64,000 nt of DNA from M3007 sp035299505 (lineage in GTDB: Bacteria > Bacteroidota > Bacteroidia > Chitinophagales > Saprospiraceae). Numbering within the stretch: position 1 is the first letter of the stretch; every line of letters starts with the position of its first letter. Where the stretch lies: positions 1-64,000 of the forward strand of contig DATGWL010000110.1 in NCBI GenBank assembly GCA_035299505.1, read 5' to 3'. Below the pieces are notes generated by a model. The model saw only the letters and a program-made list of their open reading frames with translations, had not been told where the DNA came from and made no database searches. The position numbers and the translations under genes are program-made. Below, piece by piece: positions 43,964 to 52,508 of this stretch.

Positions 43964-44185
43964 GAATCCTATTTCCCTTACTGGGCCCCCGCTCTTATAT
44001 TTCGGTTTGGCACTTGAGATGAGCAGTATTTGATTCTTCCGTTTCAATACTACTCATCTCGGGTGCGGGTCGCTTTTCCCAACTATTTTTGCCGGTAATT
44101 GTTTGTACTTATGTCACTGGAGCTATTGGTTTCAGACCTATAAGGTTTTGGAAACCTTACAGAGCTGGATTCAATTACTGCTGCC

Positions 44186-44695
44186 ATGCTAAATTCCCGT
44201 TTTTTTCTTGTTGGAACTTTGCTTTTCACCTGCCAACTGGCAGCCTCTGCCCAGGTTCAAAGCGCCGCCTATCGCACCATGCTGAAAGGACTGCTCGGAC
44301 ACACTGTGCCTGAAATATCGGTGCAGGAAGCCGTAAAACGCCAGGAAAACAGCATCTTCCTGGATGCCCGCGAATGGCGCGAGTATGAGGTAAGCCATAT
44401 TCCAGGCGCCCTTTTTGTAGGCTACGATCATTTCGACTGGAGCAATCTGGCCACTGTTCAGGACAAAAACAAACCTGTGGTGGTATATTGCGCCGTAGGG
44501 TACCGCAGCGAAAAAATCTCGGAAAAACTGCTTCAGGCCGGCTTTACCAACGTCTCCAACCTGTACGGAGGTATCTTTGAATGGGTCAATCAGGGATTTC
44601 CGGTAGTTGATAATAATGGCGCCACCCGAAAAGTGCACGCCTACAACCGGACCTGGGGAGTATGGCTTAAAAAGGGCGAAAAGGTGTATAAATAA
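44186..44695 (+). CDS. Secreted rhodanese-like domain protein
   Basis: 169 residues from ATG 44186 with a signal peptide (MLNSRFFLVGTLLFTCQLAASA). The single rhodanese domain (about 45-150) has IFLDAREWREYEVSHIPGA and the active-site loop YCAVGYRSEKIS with its cysteine near residue 100, followed by NLYGGIFEWVNQG. Such domains carry persulfide sulfur or bind other ligands; the six-residue loop after Cys is of the sulfurtransferase type. A periplasmic location is predicted. It ends at a perfect 9-bp hairpin. Confidence 0.9.
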   Translation: MLNSRFFLVGTLLFTCQLAASAQVQSAAYRTMLKGLLGHTVPEISVQEAVKRQENSIFLDAREWREYEVSHIPGALFVGYDHFDWSNLATVQDKNKPVVVYCAVGYRSEKISEKLLQAGFTNVSNLYGGIFEWVNQGFPVVDNNGATRKVHAYNRTWGVWLKKGEKVYK

Positions 44696-44728
44696 ACTTC
44701 CTGCGAAAGTAGTTTGGGAGCAGGAAGT
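44696..44728 (+). terminator. Terminator-like hairpin after the rhodanese gene
   Basis: Perfect 9-bp arms ACTTCCTGC and GCAGGAAGT, beginning directly after the stop codon; followed by CTAATAAA rather than a T-run, so it may be a stability hairpin. Confidence 0.5.
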
Positions 44729-44730
44729 CT

Positions 44731-44767
44731 AATAAAAAACGCCCGGTGCATTACTGCCCCGAGCGTT
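44731..44767 (-). terminator. Terminator of the outer-membrane barrel gene
   Basis: Arms AACGCCCGG (44738-44746) and CCGAGCGTT (44759-44767), one G-T pair. On the minus strand the stem is followed by TTTTTTATT. Confidence 0.65.
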
Positions 44768-44806
44768 CAGTCATTGTATGAACCTTATGAAAGTATACTT
44801 CCAGAC

Positions 44807-46009
44807 TTATTTCTTATTTACGTCGTTGAATTTAGGCAATTTGCCCATATCATCGTGACTCATTTTTTGACCACCAAAACGGTATGCAACCCCAACGTTT
44901 ACAGAGTAGTCGGCAAAAGCAGCATCGCCATTGCGCGGAATACCATTAGCATCGTTGCCACCAGCAATATCGGCTACGCTGCGGGTACGCTTGCGATACA
45001 GCGCATAAGGCACGTTTGCGGTGAAGATGAAATTGCCGCGCTGAACCGCAACGCCGGGCTCTATAGATACTATGAAGCCGGGGCGACGGAAGCCTTTGCT
45101 GCCTCCAATGAGGTCTTTGGAAGGAATGCCCTCAGCGCGCATGCCCAATCCTACTGCAATACCTTGCTTTGGGAGCAATCCGTAGTTTACCCCAAAACGT
45201 GCCACAAACTGATCGGCCACAGAGTGGAATGCCGTGATGGAATCTACACTGGTAGAATTCGCGTTCAACACCCGGTTCACCGTATTGTTGGTTTCGCGAG
45301 GGTTAGACATGTAAAATCCGTTGAAATAGAACGCTCCACGGTCAAAAATTTGGGTAAAACCCTGCAATTCCAGGCTGATACCTACGCCGCCATCGCCTAA
45401 TTGAATAGACTGGTCAACTGCTTTTACAATCACAGAATCCGTACCATCGGATGACTTACGACGGTGGAATTCATCCTGAACATTTTCGTTGCCGGTTGGC
45501 AATTTTACACCCAAACCCACAGCCAGGTTTTTGTTGTGATGTTTGGCAGGATCCAGGAGCCAGTAAGCAGCAGACAAACGCATGTCGCCAATGCCCTGAG
45601 CGCCCGTGTGGAAACGCATTTGCTCCGGATTTGCTGTTTTGCTGTTGCCGTAGTGCTCATACAGTGAAGAACGATCGTAGTAAATCAGCGGCAAATTGGC
45701 AGAAACACTCAAACGATTGGTAACGCCATAAGAAAGCCCCAGATCAAGAGAATGAGCGTCATTGATTACTTCGGTATGATTTTCCAACCGCTCTTTCTGC
45801 TCACTGTCGCTTTTGAAATGGCGAAATGATTGGAAATAACGGTATCCGGCACTTGCCTGAAACTGACCTTTTCCCAATAAAATAGAACTGGAAGAAGTTC
45901 CGGAGCATCCGCCCATCGGGCGAATAGCTACGCAGCCTTGTGCATTAACCTTAAGGTTGATCAGCATCAAAACTGCTGCAAAAGCGAACAGGGTAAATAT
46001 TTTTTTCAT
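44807..46009 (-). CDS. Outer-membrane beta-barrel transporter-like protein
   Basis: 400 residues with signal peptide MKKIFTLFAFAAVLMLINLKVNAQ. A short Cys pair (CVAIRPMGGCSG) follows, then alternating amphipathic strands typical of an outer-membrane barrel: FQASAGYRYFQSFRHF, DLGLSYGVTNRLSVSANLPLIYY, LAVGLGVKLPTG, and YSVNVGVAYRFGG. It resembles the transporter/phenol-degradation MetA-like barrel class. The ligand is not deducible. A charged tail (HDDMGKLPKFNDVNKK) extends beyond the last strand. The 86-bp inverted repeat element lies upstream of its start codon. Confidence 0.8.
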   Translation of the reverse strand: MKKIFTLFAFAAVLMLINLKVNAQGCVAIRPMGGCSGTSSSSILLGKGQFQASAGYRYFQSFRHFKSDSEQKERLENHTEVINDAHSLDLGLSYGVTNRLSVSANLPLIYYDRSSLYEHYGNSKTANPEQMRFHTGAQGIGDMRLSAAYWLLDPAKHHNKNLAVGLGVKLPTGNENVQDEFHRRKSSDGTDSVIVKAVDQSIQLGDGGVGISLELQGFTQIFDRGAFYFNGFYMSNPRETNNTVNRVLNANSTSVDSITAFHSVADQFVARFGVNYGLLPKQGIAVGLGMRAEGIPSKDLIGGSKGFRRPGFIVSIEPGVAVQRGNFIFTANVPYALYRKRTRSVADIAGGNDANGIPRNGDAAFADYSVNVGVAYRFGGQKMSHDDMGKLPKFNDVNKK

Positions 46010-46090
46010 GAGCGACAGAAGGATTTTAATGAATGGAACACTGCAAAGATGCAGCCCTTCTGTGCGAAACCTCCTTAGAATAGGCTTAGA

Positions 46091-46357
46091 ATGACGGTGG
46101 ACGGTGGACGGCTGACGGTGGACGGTGGACGATGGACGATGGACGGTGGGGTTGCGTGGGTAACTAGATCAATGTGGGTTGTCATCCCCGGTAGGGGACC
46201 TACACAAGCCCGGCTGCGAGATTATCCCCTGGCAAAGAGGATTGCCCGCAGCCGGGCTTGTGTAGGTCCCCTACCGGGGATGACAACCCACATTGATCTA
46301 GTTACCCACGCAACCCCACCGTCCATCGTCCACCGTCCACCGTCCACCGTCCCCCAT
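46091..46357. repeat. Large inverted repeat element with perfect 86-bp arms
   Basis: Arms at 46133-46218 and 46247-46332 are exact reverse complements around a 28-base loop. Outside them, 7-bp GACGGTG/GACGATG units extend the pairing imperfectly to about 46094 and 46355. The inner part (GTGGGTTGTCATCCCC, GGGGACCTACACAAGCCC) and the loop (GGCAAAGAG) match the 25-kb element. No open frame of a plausible protein is contained. It occupies the gap between two tandem minus-strand genes. Confidence 0.93.
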
Positions 46358-49300
46358 CTACCGCAACAACGTCACTTCCCCGCTTTCCCGGACGGAATTG
46401 CCGCCACACTCATAATCCAGAATCCAGACGTATACATCAGATGGCGCAGGCTGATCGCCTATTTTACCATCCCAGCCTGCGTTGTTGCCAGACCCTTCAA
46501 ATACTTTTTGTCCCCAACGATTGTATACCACCATGGTGCGCACCACCTCTGCGCCTTCATGCGGCACTATGCGGAACAGGTCATTGGCGCTGTCTCCATT
46601 CGGGGTAAAAGCATTGGGAATGTACACTTTCTCCTGATTGCACACCAACACGCGGTATTCTGCCGAATCCTGGCAACCATTGCCATCCGTAACCACCAGA
46701 ATGAATTTGGTAGAGGTATCCGGCGAAGCTATAGGATCCGGACAATTGCTGCAGCTCAACACATCCTTATCAAACGGAATCCATTCATAAGTGGCATAGT
46801 TATCGGGTGTGTTGATCACTGTACTATCACCCACGGCAATAACCAAAGGATCTCCCTGTTCCGGAACTACCGGATTCGGCGATTCCACCACATTCACACA
46901 CGTAGTAACCAAACAACCCGTTACCGGATTTTCCTCCGTACGGCAAATCCGCCCCGAAGTGGTGAATACACTGTCCAATACCTCCTTGGAACCGCCCTCA
47001 CAGAATACCTCGGTTTGCTCAATATTGGTTGGAATTACGATCAACTCCTGCGTAATAATACTATCGCAACCATTGGCCTGCTGCAATTCCAGGGTGTATA
47101 CCCCGGGCACATCGGTCAGTTTACCCAGGATATCTACCGGCTGCCCCTCACAGGTGGTAAGGTCCGGCAGGGTAATTTTATCTGCAGGGAATACCGTTAC
47201 CGACACCGTGCCTGTACCTGTGCATCCGCCCGCGAAGGTCACCGTTACACTGTAGGTAGAGGAGCCCGCAGGCTGCACCACCTGAATTTGCTGATTGGGC
47301 GTGCTTATGCCCGGCCCCGCCCAGTTATATACCGAACCTCCAGCCGTGGCTTCCAGTGTGGCCGGCTCGCCCTCACAAATACTCAGGCTTTCGGTTTCAA
47401 TACCAAAATCGCCGCCGAACTGAATTTCAAAACGGCGCTCAATGGTACAGCCTCCTGTTTTTTCCTCCAGAACCAGGGTCACCAGCTCCCCGGCCGACAC
47501 GTCCGGGCCGGGCGTAAACACCGCATTGGCACAGTTGGTACAGCTCAAACCCGTTGGCGTAAGCCAGGTATAGGTGCTGCCTGCTGTTTCAGGAGTACCC
47601 ACATTGACGGTTTGTACATTACACAACCCAATACCCTGGGTAATTACCTGATTGCCATTGAGTGGGAACACCTGATCCGCACAGGCGCAGTTCTGCTCGG
47701 CCGGAATCAACCCAATCAGACTGCAATACGCCGAAGCCGGCAGGTTGTTCAAACTACCCGTAATAGCCGATACCGTGCCGGGCGATAAAGTGCCGTTGAC
47801 GGTAATTTCCGTCACTTTGGGTTCTCCGGCATCTACCTGTCCGTTTCCATTCAGATCCTGATAAATCTGAACCAGCGGGTTGGTGGCTGTGGTTACCCCA
47901 ACATTTTCCAGGCTGGCGTTGAATGAAGTTTGCCCGCCCTGCAAATTCAGCTGGAAATTGGTGATTTGCAGTTCCGGATTTTGTGGATTCAGGTTCAGCA
48001 AGGCTTCACCTGTTGCTACATAAATATCGCAAAGTTGATTGCTGGAAGGACAGAACACTTCCGTTTTTTCCCGGGTTTGCAGAATAACAAATTTATCGGC
48101 GCACCCAGCCGGATCATCGTATTGAATACTGAAACTAAAGCTCAGCACACTGCCGGCGCCAAGCGTTTGTGGCAATGGCCACTGCAATTGCTGGCCGGAA
48201 ATCACCGGCTGAGCCGTTGGTGCATTTAACCCGGGCGCGTAAGAATTGGGCACGTAAGAAGTACCCTCCGGCAAAAGCACATAAATGCTGTCGCCGCTCA
48301 TCGGCACACTGTTCAGGGCAATGGTGGCGTCCAGCTTAACCGGATCATTGCAGCTGATGGCCGCCGGCAGTGTGGCAAATTGCAGGTTGGAAACCGCCAT
48401 ATTGCCCGGATCCACACCTTCCACCCCAATCGGATCGCCAGGTTTACGCAGGATATTGGAATTGATTCCACAGGCCTGCACTGACTCCGCACCATAAACC
48501 GGCTGGGCATTGGCCACTACCCCACATTCAGCAATGACCCTGAAACGAATACGCATAGCGTTCAAAGGCGACTGATCTGCTGAAATCAATCCGTTTTGAC
48601 TCAGCAAATTAGAAGCCGCTTCCGGATCAAACTGCCAGATATTGCCTGGTTGCACAGCCGGATCGGGCATGTTCACAAACGGACTGCCAGCCGGGTAAGA
48701 CAACTGGGCTGAGCCAGGCTGGATGCGCATGCCCGGAGGCAATTTGATGCTGGGCAAAGTATTATAAGCTGTGCCATCATTGGCGTTCGACACTTCAAAT
48801 TCAAAAAATGCTGAAGGCGAACACATCGGAATCTGCTCCGGCTGGCTCACAATTACCAGTTCCAGTTCCGGTGGCTGCGGCCTGAGTTCCAGCGTTTTTA
48901 CAAAAGAGCCACAGGAATTACTATTGCCGTTAAAAACAGGTGCACAATCCCATCCAAACCTAATGGTAAGCGTTACCGGTCTGCAACTCAGGTTGCGCGC
49001 ATTCAAACGCAAAGCGAGCTGCTCAAAACTCAACAAGGAGTCCAGTTGATACACTCCGCCAACCTGTGAAACTGGAATCTGAGAAGGCATTAGCAACAGT
49101 TCAACATCCGCCAGATCGCCATCCGACTCAACAGTCAGCCATGCATTCGGCGCAATCACCGAAGCATTATTCCGAAGGAAAAAGTCTATCTGAAGGTCAT
49201 CTGTAGGCAGGTAATAAATATTGCTCTGCGTGAATAATTCCAGCTTCGGGCTGCCGTTCTGGTAACCGTTCGGATTGACAATGTAGTAATCAAATTTCAC

Positions 49301-52282
49301 CGGATTGTGAAAACACATGTTGGCATACTCCAGTCCCAGCACCGTGCGCCCAAATTGGGTGCCGTTGTACCCGCATGTGGTATCAAAACGGGTGCTGATT
49401 TCAAAAGAATACCCTTCATCAAGCAAATCAGAGAAAAACGGAGAAAGATCGAGCGACAACGAATCCCCATTAAAGCCAGGCATAACCGGGGTTACTCCAA
49501 ACACAGGCACATTTTCCTGCAAACGCAGATAATTGAGCTTGGAATCAATAAGGCCTACGTTTGTTGGCAAAGAATAGGTGTATTTGTTTACAGTAGAAAG
49601 CTGCCGCACCTCAAATGGAAACATATTGGCCCTTGCAATTCGGATATTGTACTGGAAAGGCGACACCTCGGTACTCTGAGCGCATGGCTCAATGCGGTGT
49701 GCATTGGGCGATACTGATTCCAGGTAGCCGGAAAATTGGCCAATCTCTTTTTCCGTACAAAAATCGTTCAATTCCCAGGAATAGGTCTTTTCCGTATCGC
49801 AAATGGAATTCCTGAAATTGATCAACGGAGGCGCGTTGGTTCCCAGCGGCGTAAAGTTGTTTTCAAACTTGAAATCAGCTGTAAAAATCAGCGAGTCGCC
49901 CTCTGATAAGGTAAAACCTGAAGGCAGGCAATCAAAATCGCTCAGCGCCAGGTCAAACTGGTGGAACATATTGCTGCCCACGTCAATGATCTGAGGCGGA
50001 CGAATATTGGGCTCAGCCACCTGAATGATATGTTGGTCCGAGCGGATAAGCGGCAACGGAATCGGGCAGGTATATTGCTGCCCCGAGGCCGTTTTGATCA
50101 CCATCTGCGACCTGACGAAACTGGTAGTATCGTAGTTGGCAAACAATATTTTGCCGGCGCCTATTTGATATTCGTCGCCATCCAGGGTATCAAAATCACT
50201 GAGCCAGGATTCCAGGAACAAACGAAAATGGAGACTGGTAACAGCCCCTTCTTCCACATAGGCCCGCAATTCTGTGCGCAGGTTGTCGCCCACCAGGAAA
50301 CGGTCGCGCCGCACACCAGCTGCATTGGCCAGGTTGAAGTTGTCGGCCTTGCGGTCGTCGTTGTTGTCCTGAAAACCATAATTGGTGCGGTAGGAATCAA
50401 AATCTACCACCACCAGAGTGCCTCCGGAGCCGATACCACCACCACCGCCACCGCCGCCGGTAGTATCGCATTGATCGTCTACCACCAGGATAAACTCATC
50501 GCAATAGGTAATAGCGCAGTTAATGGGATCGTTGGGTGTAACAGATACCATAGAGGTGGCAAACAGCTTCAACTGGCATCCTCCACAGTCTGAAGGCGGT
50601 GGGTACACTGTATAATCCAGGCCGCGAGGAGGCACATTGGGCACTGCGGCCTCACAGGGCATCCCTTGCTCGCAGTGGTATTTGAGGCAAAAATCATCGC
50701 TCACACTATCCTGCGAAAACGGCAAATCAAACACCATGCGGATGGAAGAAGAGCCGTCCGGGTTGGTATTCAGCTCAGTGGTGAGCGCCGTTTGACCGTC
50801 CAGGTTCAGCGGACAGTTTGGATCCCAGTCAAAACCCAGGGGCAGGTTGAACAGCACCTGCAGGTAACCTGTATCCTGGATCAGCCGGCCAGATTTGACC
50901 CAATATTTCAGAGAATAGGTTTCGCCGTCCTGCAAACAATTCTCCAGATTGTAGATGGTTCCTGCCCTGACCTTCAGAAAGGCTGTATCCGGGTAAAAGT
51001 TAAACACTGATCCTACCGGCACATTGGGCGGACAGGCTTTAAAATAGTTATATCCTACCCTCATACTGGGTATCAGTCCGCCGCAAACCGGCTCACAATA
51101 ATAGGTATGAAACTGCAGCCGTACGGTATCGCCCGGCAATACTTCAGGCACAACTACCGTGGCATCCATCACATAATTTGCGTTATTGCATGATCCCAGT
51201 ATAGTAGGAGTGCTGGCTACCGATTGCAGCGGTTGCCATCCGGAACCATTGTTCCACTGGAAGGAGTTCTGGTTAATGGCATGAAAACCGGTGTCCAGGG
51301 TCCAGGGGTTAACCACCACATTGAAAGCAGGTAATTGCCCGTTGTTGATAATCAGGATTTCCTGAACCGAGGGAATGGCGCCGCATTGACTCAGCGGAGG
51401 AGCATAAATGGGCACAAAAGACAGGCTGGGATTCTCCGTAGTTGGTAAAATGGTAATTTGTCCATAAATACTGTCTTGCTGGCAACTGCTGTTATTGCAA
51501 CCCCATCCAATCACAATCAGGGATTCGTTGGTGAAAGTAGGAATACCACAATCCTCAATGGTAACCTTTTCCACCAGAGTAATTTCCTCGTTGAAATCCA
51601 GGAAATTATCGCCATTACCCACTGAAGCAAAAAAGCTGCCAGGCACCTCTGCACTAAACAGCGTGGGCACATTGTTTTGATTGATGCTGCCCTGCAATTC
51701 TATGCTGAAACCCGGGAAATGCGCATCCGTAAACCGCAGCGATTCAATTGGCCCGGAACGGGTGTTTTTCAAAGTTATACTTCGCATAACCACATCTCCT
51801 TTTACAGCCGTAGTGGTAGGAGGTGTAATGCTGGATATATTCACAAAACCGGTTTCAACCGGATACAGATTGGAGATAAATTGCTTGCTGCCACCTGCAT
51901 AGGTAGCCACAATGGTATTGGAAAACAATTGTTGGTTGTTGATGGCATCTACCAGCGCACAACCGGCTGTTACATTCAGTGTGAAACTGGCAGAGGCCCC
52001 TCCGGCCAGGTCAGACAGGGCAAAAACCGGAGCATTCAGATTGGAAATATTACTCTCGGTAGCACCTGCAACCGTTCCTGGCAGGTAGGTAATACCCGCC
52101 GGAAAAGTAATGGTGGTTTTCAGGTTGGTAGCCGCCGGCCCCGGGCCATTTTGCAGGGTAACGGTAATCTGATCGTCTCCGCACACATACAACCCGTCCG
52201 GATTCTGGGTGGAAATAACCAGGGTTTGGGCCGACAAACCGGCTGCTAACAATAAAAGTAAGGATAGTGTAATGGATTTCAT
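46358..52282 (-). CDS. Giant secreted protein with DUF11-like repeats and type B T9SS domain
   Basis: 1974 residues, signal peptide MKSITLSLLLLLAAGLSA. The long body is made of beta-sandwich repeats resembling DUF11/conserved-repeat domains, with phrases such as ALSDLAGGASASFTLNV, LKNTRSGPIESLRF and GDTVRLQFHTYYCEP. A glycine tract (eight Gly) lies near residue 615. C-terminal Ig-like segments (SICEGEPATLEATAGGSVY, TCEGQPVDILGKL) precede a type B sorting domain: YIPNAFTPNGDSANDLF to SGEVTLLR. It is probably a long stalk or matrix protein on the cell surface. It is the largest gene in the window and stands alone between an inverted repeat and a terminator region. Confidence 0.88.
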   Translation of the reverse strand: MKSITLSLLLLLAAGLSAQTLVISTQNPDGLYVCGDDQITVTLQNGPGPAATNLKTTITFPAGITYLPGTVAGATESNISNLNAPVFALSDLAGGASASFTLNVTAGCALVDAINNQQLFSNTIVATYAGGSKQFISNLYPVETGFVNISSITPPTTTAVKGDVVMRSITLKNTRSGPIESLRFTDAHFPGFSIELQGSINQNNVPTLFSAEVPGSFFASVGNGDNFLDFNEEITLVEKVTIEDCGIPTFTNESLIVIGWGCNNSSCQQDSIYGQITILPTTENPSLSFVPIYAPPLSQCGAIPSVQEILIINNGQLPAFNVVVNPWTLDTGFHAINQNSFQWNNGSGWQPLQSVASTPTILGSCNNANYVMDATVVVPEVLPGDTVRLQFHTYYCEPVCGGLIPSMRVGYNYFKACPPNVPVGSVFNFYPDTAFLKVRAGTIYNLENCLQDGETYSLKYWVKSGRLIQDTGYLQVLFNLPLGFDWDPNCPLNLDGQTALTTELNTNPDGSSSIRMVFDLPFSQDSVSDDFCLKYHCEQGMPCEAAVPNVPPRGLDYTVYPPPSDCGGCQLKLFATSMVSVTPNDPINCAITYCDEFILVVDDQCDTTGGGGGGGGIGSGGTLVVVDFDSYRTNYGFQDNNDDRKADNFNLANAAGVRRDRFLVGDNLRTELRAYVEEGAVTSLHFRLFLESWLSDFDTLDGDEYQIGAGKILFANYDTTSFVRSQMVIKTASGQQYTCPIPLPLIRSDQHIIQVAEPNIRPPQIIDVGSNMFHQFDLALSDFDCLPSGFTLSEGDSLIFTADFKFENNFTPLGTNAPPLINFRNSICDTEKTYSWELNDFCTEKEIGQFSGYLESVSPNAHRIEPCAQSTEVSPFQYNIRIARANMFPFEVRQLSTVNKYTYSLPTNVGLIDSKLNYLRLQENVPVFGVTPVMPGFNGDSLSLDLSPFFSDLLDEGYSFEISTRFDTTCGYNGTQFGRTVLGLEYANMCFHNPVKFDYYIVNPNGYQNGSPKLELFTQSNIYYLPTDDLQIDFFLRNNASVIAPNAWLTVESDGDLADVELLLMPSQIPVSQVGGVYQLDSLLSFEQLALRLNARNLSCRPVTLTIRFGWDCAPVFNGNSNSCGSFVKTLELRPQPPELELVIVSQPEQIPMCSPSAFFEFEVSNANDGTAYNTLPSIKLPPGMRIQPGSAQLSYPAGSPFVNMPDPAVQPGNIWQFDPEAASNLLSQNGLISADQSPLNAMRIRFRVIAECGVVANAQPVYGAESVQACGINSNILRKPGDPIGVEGVDPGNMAVSNLQFATLPAAISCNDPVKLDATIALNSVPMSGDSIYVLLPEGTSYVPNSYAPGLNAPTAQPVISGQQLQWPLPQTLGAGSVLSFSFSIQYDDPAGCADKFVILQTREKTEVFCPSSNQLCDIYVATGEALLNLNPQNPELQITNFQLNLQGGQTSFNASLENVGVTTATNPLVQIYQDLNGNGQVDAGEPKVTEITVNGTLSPGTVSAITGSLNNLPASAYCSLIGLIPAEQNCACADQVFPLNGNQVITQGIGLCNVQTVNVGTPETAGSTYTWLTPTGLSCTNCANAVFTPGPDVSAGELVTLVLEEKTGGCTIERRFEIQFGGDFGIETESLSICEGEPATLEATAGGSVYNWAGPGISTPNQQIQVVQPAGSSTYSVTVTFAGGCTGTGTVSVTVFPADKITLPDLTTCEGQPVDILGKLTDVPGVYTLELQQANGCDSIITQELIVIPTNIEQTEVFCEGGSKEVLDSVFTTSGRICRTEENPVTGCLVTTCVNVVESPNPVVPEQGDPLVIAVGDSTVINTPDNYATYEWIPFDKDVLSCSNCPDPIASPDTSTKFILVVTDGNGCQDSAEYRVLVCNQEKVYIPNAFTPNGDSANDLFRIVPHEGAEVVRTMVVYNRWGQKVFEGSGNNAGWDGKIGDQPAPSDVYVWILDYECGGNSVRESGEVTLLR

Positions 52283-52444
52283 CCTGTATGTAGTGGTTGT
52301 GTAAGAGTTTGCTTTCTGCCACCAATGTAAGGAACACCGGAGTAACCAATTCAGCCAATAACAGTAAATGACGCGCAGTTGCCTTCATTTCGCTGCTTAT
52401 ACATGACGTAAGTTTCCAACAAAAGGATGGGTGGGCTTAAAAAC

Positions 52445-52485
52445 CATTGGGCGTTGTGCCGGCAAACCCGGCGCAACGCCCAATG
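52445..52485 (-). terminator. Terminator of the PDZ gene
   Basis: An 18-bp stem: CATTGGGCGTTG and CCGG on the left pair with CCGG and CAACGCCCAATG on the right, with one wobble. It lies 24 bases past the stop codon at 52509, with TTTTTAAG following on the minus strand. Confidence 0.7.
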
Positions 52486-52508
52486 AAATATAATGTCTGC
52501 TAAAAAAT

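Larger units (their letters stand above)
43825..44185. other. Intergenic region with several hairpins
   Basis: About 360 bases without a gene. It holds two terminator-like hairpins (43867-43906, 43928-43963), a 15-bp imperfect inverted repeat (44016-44030 with 44046-44060, one mismatch) and a small palindrome TAAGGTTT/AAACCTTA (44141-44159). Confidence 0.6.

Noticed and set aside
43825..44185. tRNA or small RNA gene
   Set aside because: The hairpins present are terminator-like and there is no T-arm motif or cloverleaf.
46091..47788. 565-residue plus-strand frame
   Set aside because: It begins inside the inverted repeat element and runs antisense through the type B sorting domain of the 1974-residue protein.
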